Notes under the pieces: model-generated
The model's input: only the letters and a program-made list of their open reading frames with translations
The model's database searches: none
Told to the model about the DNA's origin: nothing
Shown: one piece after another, positions 32,278-42,295 of the stretch
Layout: every line of letters starts with the position of its first letter
How positions within the stretch are numbered: position 1 is the first letter of the stretch
Made by a program: the position numbers and the translations under genes
NCBI GenBank assembly: GCA_016861025.1
Contig: BOKO01000002.1
Span: 62,001-126,000, forward strand
DNA length: 64,000 bases
Reading direction: 5' to 3'
DNA from: Chloroflexota bacterium
GTDB taxonomy: Bacteria > Chloroflexota > Anaerolineae > Caldilineales > Caldilineaceae

Positions 32278-34412
32278 ATCCCCAGCCTGCTGCGCAGACG
32301 ATCCAGCGCGCTGAGCCGCCGCATCCAGACGACGCGCCGCGTGTTGGCGTTGCGGTCGATCACGACGATCGCTGCGCTCATCATCGCTCCCTCGCCCACA
32401 TAGATGTCGTAGCGCCGATTGCTGCCGACGACCCACCGGTAGTGTGGAATCAACGCCTGCGCGGCGGGATCGTCTTCCCACGCCAGCGCCAGGCGATCGA
32501 CCGGAATGCCTCCAATGCTGATGACCGTGCAGGTGGCGCAAAGACCGACGCGGCTGACGCAGGCGGTGCAATATTCCTGGCCGCACTGTGTGCAACGCAT
32601 GGCGTGCGCTTCACAGTGGAAGTTATCGCAAACCGGGCAGACGGCTGCACAGCGCGGGCAGACAAGTTCATGACAAACCCCACACTCCTGCAGGTCGAGG
32701 TTGCAGACGACGTGTCCACAGCCAGACATGCGCAGGCTATGTGCGGTGCAAAGCTCGCGGCCGCACACGACGCAACGACCGACGCAGGTTGGACAACCGC
32801 TGCGTTCGCACACTGCACAGCTTTTCGTCTCGTGCGTCAGCGCCTGACAGAACATGCACTCGTGCAGACATTCGCGACAATAGAGTTGCTGGTCGGCGGC
32901 GCTGTGTTGATAATAGCCCGGCCCGACTGTTCTGCCACAGCCAGCGCACACGATCAGACAGTTCTGGCAAAAGCGCTGGCCGCTGGCGTCGCAGACGCCG
33001 GTGTGCGCGCTAAACTGCTGGCAGCCTGGACAGCGCACTGCACAGCGCGGGCAGATCAGCTCCTGCACGCTACGCGCTTCGGCGACGCAATCCGAACGCA
33101 GATGGCTCTTGCACTGGCGCACGCCGCACGCTGCACATTCGGCCTGGCACGCATGGCAGACGCTGTCGCCGCAGGTTGGGCAGACGCTGATGTGCACCGT
33201 ACATGCACGCTCGCCGCACGCCCAGCACATCTGCCCACACTGGTCACAGTTCTCAGCGCTGCATACAGGGCAGGGCGCCACGCCACAAAGTGTGCAGAGC
33301 AGGTCGTTGCAACCGGCGCAGAGATGGGTGCAGCGTTCACACATCAGGTGGCCGTTGCGGTCGATCGTTGCCGTCGCTGTTTCGTCACCGCACGCATGGC
33401 AGGTTGGTCGACGCAGCGCACCGCTGTAGCGGTCTTGCTCGACGCGCACGGCGACTTCGTGTCGCCCGGTGGTGAGGGTCATCTCAGCAACTGCAATCGG
33501 AACCTCGACTGCGACATACCCGATTAACTCGACCTCGACGCGCAGGCGATGGTTCTCGATCTCCTCGCCGACCTTGCGGCGCAGATCGGCTTCCAGTGCG
33601 CGGCGCCGTTCCCCCTCCGGGTCGCGCGCCGCTTGCACCTCGCCGATCTGCTGTTCGTAATAGGTGATCAGCCGATTGAGCGTTTTGTAGAGACGAGGCA
33701 GAATCTCGGCTTCATGGGTCACGCAGCGCACATCGGCGTGATAGATGGCGTAGCTGCGTGCGCGCTCAGCCAGCCGGGTCAGTTGTGTGAGCGCTGGCAA
33801 CCTGGGCGGCAGGGTCTCGCCAGCGTCATTGCGCTCGACGGCCGCCGGCTCGGCTTCCTGTAGCAGTCGGGCATAGTCACTCCCTGGCGCCGCGTCATCG
33901 CTTATGGCGTCGGGCTGGTGAATCAGCCTGCCGTCATCGTCAAGCCAGACTGTGAAAATCTCCTGCTGCTTGTCGTCGGCGCGATAGGTGATGCGCCAGG
34001 TGAACACAAAGAGCATACGCGCCCGCTCCTGCAGGCGCAGCCGGCTGACGCTGGCATTGGTCAGGCGAATCGCGGACAACAGCAACTCGCCGCCCTGATG
34101 TTTCACCGGAGCGCGCAGCACGGCAAACGCGCCCTTCTGATCCAACAGCGCCATCATCTGGTCGAAGATGCGACTGCCATGCGCTACAAGTTCGGCGTCT
34201 GGCTCGGCTTCGCCAGTGTGAAAGATTAGGCGCAGTCGCTCACGTCCAAAATGCTGGCGCAGCGGTTCTGTCAATTCGACATCAAGCGCATGCTGCACCT
34301 GTGACGAATCCTGGCGCACTGTTGCGCCAAGGGTGGTGAAAAATGTTCGGGTGAACTCGGTGAGCGACAAATCGGCGTTTGACTGCGCCGCGCTGCGTGG
34401 TTTGCGTGCCAT
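32274..34412 (-). CDS. Large protein with about 25 CxxC zinc-ribbon motifs
   Basis: A 712-residue protein of unknown function. Residues about 15-165 (LSLTEFTRTFFTTLGATV, then RLIFHTGEAEP, then AHGSRIFDQMMALL) resemble the C-terminal domain of RapA/SNF2-type helicases without any helicase present. Residues 240-330 are a charged coiled-coil and beta segment. Residues 338-628 form an array of about 25 C-x2-C pairs with interspersed His, enough for roughly a dozen zinc or Fe-S sites. The last 80 residues are a basic C-terminal domain (YRWVVGSNRRYDIYVGEG). The gene is coupled to a radical SAM gene downstream. I do not recognise the whole architecture. Confidence 0.75.
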   Translation of the reverse strand: MARKPRSAAQSNADLSLTEFTRTFFTTLGATVRQDSSQVQHALDVELTEPLRQHFGRERLRLIFHTGEAEPDAELVAHGSRIFDQMMALLDQKGAFAVLRAPVKHQGGELLLSAIRLTNASVSRLRLQERARMLFVFTWRITYRADDKQQEIFTVWLDDDGRLIHQPDAISDDAAPGSDYARLLQEAEPAAVERNDAGETLPPRLPALTQLTRLAERARSYAIYHADVRCVTHEAEILPRLYKTLNRLITYYEQQIGEVQAARDPEGERRRALEADLRRKVGEEIENHRLRVEVELIGYVAVEVPIAVAEMTLTTGRHEVAVRVEQDRYSGALRRPTCHACGDETATATIDRNGHLMCERCTHLCAGCNDLLCTLCGVAPCPVCSAENCDQCGQMCWACGERACTVHISVCPTCGDSVCHACQAECAACGVRQCKSHLRSDCVAEARSVQELICPRCAVRCPGCQQFSAHTGVCDASGQRFCQNCLIVCAGCGRTVGPGYYQHSAADQQLYCRECLHECMFCQALTHETKSCAVCERSGCPTCVGRCVVCGRELCTAHSLRMSGCGHVVCNLDLQECGVCHELVCPRCAAVCPVCDNFHCEAHAMRCTQCGQEYCTACVSRVGLCATCTVISIGGIPVDRLALAWEDDPAAQALIPHYRWVVGSNRRYDIYVGEGAMMSAAIVVIDRNANTRRVVWMRRLSALDRLRSRLGI

Positions 34413-34419
34413 AGAGCTG

Positions 34420-34425
34420 ATTATA
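34420..34425 (-). promoter_or_regulatory. -10 box giving a probable leaderless mRNA
   Basis: TATAAT on the minus strand (34425-34420) ends seven bases before the ATG of the CxxC-array gene. Transcription from it would start at or next to the start codon, so the message would be leaderless. No ribosome site is visible. Confidence 0.4.
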
Positions 34426-34480
34426 GCCGGATCGAATCGTCAACCGAAAGTCAGAAAAGTTTCTGTTTTATGCAAAGTAA

Positions 34481-34489
34481 TGCTATAAT
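34481..34489 (+). promoter_or_regulatory. Extended -10 promoter for the Xer recombinase
   Basis: TGCTATAAT is a perfect extended -10, divergent from the promoter at 34420. It would give an approximately 150-base AT-rich leader before the start at 34648, in which I see no clear structure. Confidence 0.55.
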
Positions 34490-34647
34490 GGACAAATCAA
34501 ACAAATCTTGTTTGGCTCATGGTTTTTATGTAAAATTAAAATGACGAAATTCGGAGAATGGAACAATTTTCCGAGATTAATTTTGTCATTCTACTTATCT
34601 GCATTGAAGTCCATGCGGACAGAGTGGCTGAATCGGGGGTTAATCGT

Positions 34648-35568
34648 ATGCAAGAAGAAGTTCAACGCTATCTACTATCACTTGATATCGAAGCAGAAGC
34701 ATCGGAGAACACAATCGCCGCATATCGCAACGACCTGAGTCAGCTTCTCACATTCTTGATACGCTATCAGACGGTCGACGGTCAACGTCTCACAGAATGG
34801 GAGCAGGTGACGCCGGAAATTATGCAGGAATATGTGTTCCAACTGCATGAACGGAGCTACGCCTCCTCCACTGTGGCGCGCAAGGTGGCCGCCGTGAAGA
34901 GCTTCTTTGACTACATGTACACACGCGGGGTCATTGAGAAAGATCCGGCGGCGCTGCTGGAATCACCCAAAGTCAAGAAGCATATTCCCCACACCATCTC
35001 GCACGACGACGTGGAACGGCTGCTCGCCGCCCCCAAGCAATACAATACGGCGCAGGCGATTCGCGACAGTGCGCTGATCGAAACGCTGTACGCCACGGGA
35101 ATGCGCGTCACCGAGTTGGTGAACCTCGACGTTTCCGATCTCGATCTCGAAGCCGGGCAACTGGTTTGCGGCGCCAACGACAAGCGTCGTCGCGTTGCCC
35201 ACCTCGATTCAGCCGTACAGGAGTCGCTGCGGCTGTACATGGAGAAAGGGCGCCCGGCGCTGGTGGTGCGCCCATCGGAGAGTGCACTTTTTCTCAATCA
35301 TCGCGGTCAGCGGTTGACGCGGCAAGGGCTTTGGCTGATCATTAAGCGTTACGTCACAGAGGTTGGCATCGAGGAGCCTGTGACGCCGCATACGCTGCGT
35401 CACAGCTTCGCCACTCATCTGTTGAATACAGGTGCAGGGCTGCGCGAGGTGCAGAAACGTCTCGGCCACGCCAGCTTGAGCACCACTCAGGTCTACCGCC
35501 AGGTCAGCGACGAGAGCGCGCCAGAGATCACAATCGACGGCAAGCCATTGGTGGAAGATGAAAATTGA
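34648..35568 (+). CDS. Tyrosine recombinase XerC/XerD family
   Basis: A 306-residue site-specific recombinase. An N-terminal SAM-like core-binding domain (residues about 1-90) is followed by the catalytic domain, with Arg in ATGMRVTELVNL, the His-x2-Arg box HTLRHSFATHLL, and His/Tyr in LGHASLSTTQVY. The length and absence of linked phage genes suggest the housekeeping XerC/D that resolves chromosome dimers. I cannot tell C from D. I chose ATG 34648, preceded by GGGGG; the longer frame adds a hydrophobic AT-rich leader. It overlaps the SDR gene by 11 bp. Confidence 0.88.
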   Translation: MQEEVQRYLLSLDIEAEASENTIAAYRNDLSQLLTFLIRYQTVDGQRLTEWEQVTPEIMQEYVFQLHERSYASSTVARKVAAVKSFFDYMYTRGVIEKDPAALLESPKVKKHIPHTISHDDVERLLAAPKQYNTAQAIRDSALIETLYATGMRVTELVNLDVSDLDLEAGQLVCGANDKRRRVAHLDSAVQESLRLYMEKGRPALVVRPSESALFLNHRGQRLTRQGLWLIIKRYVTEVGIEEPVTPHTLRHSFATHLLNTGAGLREVQKRLGHASLSTTQVYRQVSDESAPEITIDGKPLVEDEN

Positions 35569-36331
35569 TCTTGCCGGTCGTGTGGCGGTTGTCAGCGGCG
35601 CAAGTCGACGGGCGGGAATCGGTGCAGCGATTGCGCGTGCATTGGCGAACGCCGGCGCCGACGTCTTGCTGACCTACTTTCTCCCCTACGATGTGCACAC
35701 ATCCGGGCTGGGCGGCGACGCACGTGAGATCGAGGCGCTGTTGAGCGAATTGCGTGCGTTTGGCGTGCGCGCCTATGGCCTGGAGGCGAATCTCAGCCAG
35801 CCCACCGCCCCACAACACATCTTCGACGCCGTACATGGCCTGCTCGGTGCGCCGTCAATTCTGGTCAACAACGCCTGCCACTCGGAACAGGGCGGCCTCG
35901 ACCAGGTGGAAGCCGACCAGCTCGACCGCCACTACGCGGTCAACGTGCGCGGCACGGTGTTGATGTGCAAGGAGTTTGTACGGCGCTGGCAAGGCGAGCG
36001 CGGCGGACGCATCATCAGCATCACTTCTGGGCAAGGCGCAGGCCCAATGCCGGGCGAGCTGGCTTATGTGGTGACCAAAGCCGCCATCGACGCCATGACC
36101 GTTACACTGGCCGCAGAGATGGCTGGCCGCGGGATTACCGTCAACGCTGTCGATCCCGGCGCCACCGACACTGGCTGGATGAGCGATGATTTGCGTAAAG
36201 CCATCGCCGCCAAAACGCACCTGCGCCGCGTCGGTCTCCCCAGCGACGTCGCCAACCTGGTCTGCTTCCTCGCCTCAGAGCAGGGGGAGTGGATTACGGG
36301 ACAGGTGATCCGGTCGCGCGGGGGCGCATGA
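35558..36331 (+). CDS. Short-chain dehydrogenase/reductase (FabG-like)
   Basis: A 257-residue SDR with a Rossmann fold. The cofactor loop is SGASRRAGIGAAIA, the NNAC motif follows, and catalytic Ser/Tyr/Lys are seen in ISITSGQGAG and AYVVTKAA. The final VDPGATDTGWM and ITGQVIRSRGG match 3-oxoacyl-ACP reductase-like enzymes. NADP(H) preference is plausible from the Arg pair in the Gly-rich loop. It starts inside the Xer gene (11-bp overlap), so the two are co-transcribed; no functional link is obvious. Confidence 0.88.
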   Translation: MKIDLAGRVAVVSGASRRAGIGAAIARALANAGADVLLTYFLPYDVHTSGLGGDAREIEALLSELRAFGVRAYGLEANLSQPTAPQHIFDAVHGLLGAPSILVNNACHSEQGGLDQVEADQLDRHYAVNVRGTVLMCKEFVRRWQGERGGRIISITSGQGAGPMPGELAYVVTKAAIDAMTVTLAAEMAGRGITVNAVDPGATDTGWMSDDLRKAIAAKTHLRRVGLPSDVANLVCFLASEQGEWITGQVIRSRGGA

Positions 36332-36408
36332 CCGGATGTAGAAACTGGCGCCCTGTGCAGCATTACCGTGCCAGGCAATTTCGTGTGTATAGGCTACCCA
36401 TCGACTGA

Positions 36409-37320
36409 CTACGACGCCACTGTCGATGCCGCGTCCATGCGTACGCTGCGCTGGTGGTGAAGCCCCTCCGCTGAGTAGATCAACAACGCCAACCAGATAA
36501 TCGCAAAGCCGATCAGCCGCGTCGTGCTGAATGGCTCCTGGAAGATCAGCAGCCCGACCAGGAACTGCAGCGTCGGCGCGATGTACTGCAGAATGCCAAG
36601 CAGCGACAGTGGGATCAGCCGTGCGGCCGAGGCGAACCACACCAGCGGCATCACCGTGACCACACCGGTGGACATCAGCAGCAAGAGCTTCACCCAACCG
36701 TAGCTCACCAGGCTGTCGTGACCTGTCGTCTCGCGGAAGAAGAGCAACGCCAGCGCCGGCGCCAGCAATACGCCCGCCTCCAGCGTCAATCCCTGCATCG
36801 AGCGCACTGTGCCGTGCTTCTTGAGCAACCCATAGAAGGCAAAGGTGAAAGCCAGCGTCAGCGCAATCCACGGCAGCTGGCCGTAGCTGAGGGTCAGATA
36901 GAGCACACCCGCGGTCGCTGTGACAATCGCCGCCCACTGCCCGATGCGCAGCCGCTCGCGCAACACGAGCACGCCGATCAGCACGCTCACCAGCGGGTTG
37001 ATGAAATAGCCAAGGCTCGATTCGATCACATAACCGGCGTTGACCGCCCAAATATAGGTGTACCAGTTAGCGGCCAACACCGCACCCGCCAGCGTATACA
37101 ACCCAAGCGTGCGTCGCGAGCGCAGCGCCGGCCCCAACCACGCCCATTCCTGACGCAGCGTTAATAAGATTACGAGAAAGCCCAACGACCAGATCACCCG
37201 ATGCGCCAGGATGTCGATTGCCGGCACCGGCGCCAACAAGCGAAAGTAGAGCGGAAACACGCCCCAAATTGTGTAGCAGGCGATGGCAAACCATATGCCG
37301 CGCCGTTCGTCGCTTTGCAT
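36409..37320 (-). CDS. rarD: EamA-family transporter RarD
   Basis: A 303-residue inner-membrane protein of the drug/metabolite transporter superfamily with ten predicted helices. The N-terminal sequence (RGIWFAIACYTIWGVFPLYF) and GYFINPLVSVLIG followed by RIGQWAAI are typical of RarD. The substrate is not established for the family. AAGGATAG precedes the ATG at 37318-37320. A short palindromic element inserted between this gene and the upstream small gene appears to have split a former operon. Confidence 0.9.
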   Translation of the reverse strand: MQSDERRGIWFAIACYTIWGVFPLYFRLLAPVPAIDILAHRVIWSLGFLVILLTLRQEWAWLGPALRSRRTLGLYTLAGAVLAANWYTYIWAVNAGYVIESSLGYFINPLVSVLIGVLVLRERLRIGQWAAIVTATAGVLYLTLSYGQLPWIALTLAFTFAFYGLLKKHGTVRSMQGLTLEAGVLLAPALALLFFRETTGHDSLVSYGWVKLLLLMSTGVVTVMPLVWFASAARLIPLSLLGILQYIAPTLQFLVGLLIFQEPFSTTRLIGFAIIWLALLIYSAEGLHHQRSVRMDAASTVAS

Positions 37321-37329
37321 GACCTATCC

Positions 37330-37418
37330 TTGTCTAGAATTACAAGTTGCGAGGGGCGAATTGCGCCTGGTTGCACGCTCTCTCATGGCAGCACTCGCAA
37401 CGCCTTAGTTTTGTCTAG
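37330..37418. mobile_element. Palindromic element flanked by 8-bp direct repeats
   Basis: TTGTCTAG occurs at 37330-37337 and again at 37411-37418, bracketing a 73-bp interior whose arms GTTGCGAG (37346-37353) and CTCGCAAC (37394-37401) are inverted repeats. This is what a short transposable palindrome with an 8-bp target-site duplication would look like. Deleting one repeat plus the interior leaves the upstream gene's TAG stop 15 bases before the rarD start, with the rarD ribosome site intact. Confidence 0.55.
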
Positions 37419-37705
37419 TCGGCGTTGAGGAAGGTCTCGACAAGCGTCGCCCACTCCTCGTCGAGCGGCATGGTGGCGACCGGCTTGCCGGCGCGACGAT
37501 ACCAATAGCCGGCATTGGCGAGATCGCCTTCAACGCGGTGCAGATAGGCGTGCACCCAGTCGAGTGCAGCGCCGCCCGGCTGTGTCAGGTCGTGGGCGCG
37601 ATCCCAATCGCCTTTCGCTGCATACCAGAGCGCCTGCAACGCCGCACTGCTTCCTGCCGGCGGCGTTGCCTGTGTTAGCGATTCTCGAAAGTCAGACAAG
37701 TGCAT
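37415..37705 (-). CDS. Conserved small hypothetical protein
   Basis: A 96-residue soluble, helical protein with the pattern LQALWYAAKGDWDRAHDL, then WVHAYLHRVEGDLANAGYWY and RRAGKP. It belongs to a recurring family of small uncharacterised bacterial proteins that look like a single TPR-like helical hairpin. The stop codon (TAG) lies inside the 8-bp direct repeat of the element at 37330. It was probably in one operon with rarD before that insertion. Function unknown. Confidence 0.7.
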   Translation of the reverse strand: MHLSDFRESLTQATPPAGSSAALQALWYAAKGDWDRAHDLTQPGGAALDWVHAYLHRVEGDLANAGYWYRRAGKPVATMPLDEEWATLVETFLNAD

Positions 37706-37868
37706 GAATTCTTCACCTCAATTGAGCAGGATTCGTGAACATCGTCACATCATCAATGGATAACGCTAAGTATACTGCTGAACACAACGATTCCTTGAAA
37801 TATCGGCTGACCGGTGCAGCCGAAGATCGATAGAAAACCATTGAACAATCCGTAGAAAGGCAGGCAAA

Positions 37869-38390
37869 ATGGTCAACAACACATCATCAACCCAGCGAAA
37901 ACTCACGTTGGAAGATCGCTTGCTGCAGCGGCTGCCTTTCGCCGCTCAAATCGATGCGCTCGATCAGCGCGTCACGGCATGGATGGCGCGCTACGGCCTG
38001 GTGATGATGCGCATAGCGCTCGGCGTCATCTTCTTTTGGTTTGGCGCGCTCAAGCTCTTTCCGGGGTTGAGTCCGGCGGAAGACCTGGTGCGCAACACCA
38101 TTTTTTTCATCGATCCAAACATATTTCAACCATTGTTGGCGGTGTGGGAAATGGCGATTGGATTGGGGTTGATCACGGGTATGTTTATGCGCGTGACGCT
38201 GTTGCTGCTTTTCTTACAGATGCCAGGCACAGCGCTGCCGATCATCATCACGCCAGAAGCAGTCTTCACGATGTTTCCGTTCGGGTTGACGATCGAAGGG
38301 CAGTATATCGTCAAGAATCTGGCTCTGATCACGGCGGCGATTGTGCTGGGCAGCACGGTGCGCGGCGGGCGCATTGTTCCCCAACCGTGA
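37869..38390 (+). CDS. DoxX/DUF417-like integral membrane protein
   Basis: A 173-residue protein with four membrane helices. VMMRIALGVIFFWFGALKLFPG, followed by PLLAVWEMAIGLGLITGMF, resembles the DoxX/YkgB (DUF417) group. Some DoxX proteins are quinol-oxidase subunits, but most are uncharacterised. A 45-residue polar N-terminus precedes the first helix. It is monocistronic, with AAGGCAGG before the start and a strong terminator after the stop. Confidence 0.8.
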   Translation: MVNNTSSTQRKLTLEDRLLQRLPFAAQIDALDQRVTAWMARYGLVMMRIALGVIFFWFGALKLFPGLSPAEDLVRNTIFFIDPNIFQPLLAVWEMAIGLGLITGMFMRVTLLLLFLQMPGTALPIIITPEAVFTMFPFGLTIEGQYIVKNLALITAAIVLGSTVRGGRIVPQP

Positions 38391-38423
38391 ACGAGTAGAA
38401 CGCAAGAAAGACAATACGGAAAA

Positions 38424-38472
38424 CAAGAGTCATTCGACATTTTTGCGGATGACTCTTGATCTTTGTTTTTTT
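38424..38472 (+). terminator. Intrinsic terminator after the DoxX-like gene
   Basis: CAAGAGTCAT (38424-38433) pairs with ATGACTCTTG (38449-38458), and a T-rich tail (ATCTTTGTTTTTTT) follows. This is a textbook Rho-independent terminator 34 bp beyond the stop. Confidence 0.8.
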
Positions 38473-38486
38473 ACATCTGGTTCGGC

Positions 38487-38515
38487 TTGCTTCAACTATC
38501 TGCGTTGCATACAAT
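38487..38515 (+). promoter_or_regulatory. Candidate htpG promoter
   Basis: TTGCTT (38487-38492), a 17-base spacer and TACAAT (38510-38515) lie 75 bp before the htpG start. No CIRCE element (TTAGCACTC-N9 type) is seen, so HrcA control is not indicated. Confidence 0.45.
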
Positions 38516-38589
38516 TTGGGCGTTTTGAACATGTCATCATTGTATCGGCTTGCGACCGATAGTTCATCGATTTGGATACGGAGAAAGGT

Positions 38590-40485
<1,896 letters not shown>

Positions 40486-40487
40486 TA

Positions 40488-40565
40488 CGTGGTGCGTGTT
40501 ACGTGTTGCGTGGTGCGTGTCCGAAGCGCAGACGCACTACGCACCCCGTAACGCGCACCATGCAA
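40488..40565. repeat. Palindrome of GTGGTGCGTG words between htpG and scpB
   Basis: The left arm (about 40490-40522) iterates GTGGTGCGTG and ACGTGTTGCGTG. The right arm (about 40530-40562) is its imperfect complement, with CACTACGCACC and CGCACCATGCAAC. It fills the gap between two convergent genes and could terminate both. The word set is very similar to the element at 60138. Confidence 0.75.
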
Positions 40566-40574
40566 CAAGCGCCA

Positions 40575-41588
40575 TCATTCTTCACGCGCAAGCGCGTTGT
40601 CGATCTGCTCGGATTCGACGGCGGGGAGCGGCGGCAGTTCCTGCATTGTCGTCAAGCCGAAGTGATGCATGAAGAGATCGGTTACGCCGTAGCGCACAGG
40701 GCGCCCCGGCGCGTCGAGGCGATCGACCTCCTCGATCAGCCCGCGCTGCACCAGCGAACGCAGCACGCCAGAGCAATCGACCCCGCGCACGGCTTCGATC
40801 TGGGCGCGCGTCACCGGCTGGCGATAGGCGACAATGGCGAGCGTCTCCAGCGCCGGCGCGCTTAGCCGCGTTGTCATGTCTAGGTTGAGGAAGGCTTCGA
40901 TCAGCGCCGCCGCCGCCGGTGCGGTCACCATCTGAAAGCGCCCGTTGCGTTCCGCCACGCGCAAACCGCGCGCCTGCGCGCGCAGCAGATCGTCCAACGC
41001 ACGCAAATGCGTTTCGACCACCTCGACCGGTGCGTTGACAGCGCGTGCAAGCTGCGCCGCCTCGACCGGCGCATCCGCCACAAAGAGCAAACTCTCCAGC
41101 GCGCTCTGCATCGGCAACGCCGCCTCGCCGACGCGCACCAGCAACTCACCGCTCTCGGTCTGCGCCGTGACGATGGCCTCCTCGTCGCTGGCGGATAGGT
41201 CCAGCGCCGGCTGCATCGCTGCCTGCACTGCCGGCGCGTCGACAGCAGGTGCAACGTCGCTCGCATCGGGCGGATCGCTGAGCATCGGCGCCGACGCTGT
41301 CACGGTTGCGGCTTGCCTTGCGAACGCCTGACTGTCGGCAAGTTCTCTGTCAGTGGTTTCGGTTTCTGCAAACTCAATTGTGGGAACGGTCATCGGCTGC
41401 GCTTTCTCGACGCTGGATGGCTGCGCTTCTTGACCGGCGTTGGTGGCAGTGGACATGGCGATTGATGGGTCGTTTCCAGAAATGGTGCTGAGCAAGAGGC
41501 GGAAGTTTTGCAGCGTGACGCGAACAAAGCGTCCCAACGTCATCGGCTGCACCGGCGCGATGTTCATGGTCTCGTTCATTGATTCCAT
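40575..41588 (-). CDS. scpB: Segregation and condensation protein ScpB with long N-terminal extension
   Basis: A 337-residue protein. The last 180 residues are a normal ScpB: two winged helices, with LESLLFVADAPVEAAQLARA and APALETLAIVAYRQPVTRAQ then VDCSGVLRSLVQRGLI. ScpB partners ScpA and SMC in chromosome condensation. The first 155 residues are extra: a short basic helix (GRFVRVTLQNFRLLLST) and an Ala/Glu/Pro-rich disordered stretch. The start is ATG 41586-41588 or 41577-41579; the latter overlaps the upstream stop as ATGA. No scpA is in the window. Confidence 0.88.
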   Translation of the reverse strand: MESMNETMNIAPVQPMTLGRFVRVTLQNFRLLLSTISGNDPSIAMSTATNAGQEAQPSSVEKAQPMTVPTIEFAETETTDRELADSQAFARQAATVTASAPMLSDPPDASDVAPAVDAPAVQAAMQPALDLSASDEEAIVTAQTESGELLVRVGEAALPMQSALESLLFVADAPVEAAQLARAVNAPVEVVETHLRALDDLLRAQARGLRVAERNGRFQMVTAPAAAALIEAFLNLDMTTRLSAPALETLAIVAYRQPVTRAQIEAVRGVDCSGVLRSLVQRGLIEEVDRLDAPGRPVRYGVTDLFMHHFGLTTMQELPPLPAVESEQIDNALAREE

Positions 41589-42139
41589 TCAGGGTCGAAG
41601 GGCGCACAGCGGATGTGAACGTCGAGCTTGCCGAGGCGCAGCCCCATGTCCTGCTCGATGATGTCACGCGTCACCTCGACGACCTCGTCGGTCTTTAGCG
41701 GGATGTCAATGTCGGGCGCAGTTTCGATCTCCAGCCGAATATCGACCGAGCCGCCACGCGGGCGTACATTGGGCACGACCGTGATCACCTCCGCCAGTTG
41801 GTCGAGATGCCACTGCAAGCGCCGCGCTACACTCACCGTGTCGAGTTCAGCCGCGCCTCCTTCTGCGGTGTGGATGCGCACCCCGCGCCGGCGCAGGGTT
41901 ATCACTTCGAAGAAGATCAGCGCGCCAAAGATCAGCAGTGCGCCGATGCCCACGGCCGCCTGACCGACCACGAAATAGACAGGATTCTCCTGTTTGACCG
42001 CCTCCAGCCATGTCGTCAACCCGGTCAGGTTGGTTTGCAGCCACTCGATGCTCCAAAACGGCGCAATCGTCGCCGTCAAAATCGCCGCCAGCAGCGCCAG
42101 CCAGAGCAGCGTCGCCGCCAATCGGTTGAAACCGTTCAT
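41576..42139 (-). CDS. Asp23/AmaP-like membrane-anchored envelope protein
   Basis: A 187-residue protein with two N-terminal helices (LLWLALLAAILTATIAPFW, then VGIGALLIFGALIFFEVI) and a C-terminal soluble domain of the Asp23/alkaline-shock type (SVARRLQWHLDQLAEVITVV, RLGKLDVHIRC). AmaP proteins anchor Asp23-type proteins at the membrane in Gram-positives; the role here is uncertain. I chose ATG 42137-42139, preceded by AAAGGGCG. It overlaps scpB by 3 to 13 bp, depending on the scpB start. Confidence 0.65.
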   Translation of the reverse strand: MNGFNRLAATLLWLALLAAILTATIAPFWSIEWLQTNLTGLTTWLEAVKQENPVYFVVGQAAVGIGALLIFGALIFFEVITLRRRGVRIHTAEGGAAELDTVSVARRLQWHLDQLAEVITVVPNVRPRGGSVDIRLEIETAPDIDIPLKTDEVVEVTRDIIEQDMGLRLGKLDVHIRCAPFDPEWNQ

Positions 42140-42295
42140 GCCAATCGCCCTTTCGGTGCAGCGCGTCAATACAGTCGCATTATAGCGCAAGCGACGCCAG
42201 AACAGAATGTAGCCGGTGTAAAAAAGGGGCGAAGGGTATGACCAATGGCTCCCCCAATAAGAGGAAGCGTTGTTGGCTGTTTGACTTCAACCTCG

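Noticed and set aside
34504..34647. Longer N-terminus for the Xer recombinase, beginning in the AT-rich leader
   Set aside because: The added residues are hydrophobic and unlike Xer N-termini, and GGGGG before 34648 supports the shorter start.
38391..38589. CIRCE/HrcA operator upstream of htpG
   Set aside because: No TTAGCACTC-N9-GAGTGCTAA-like repeat is present; the only palindrome there is the terminator of the preceding gene.
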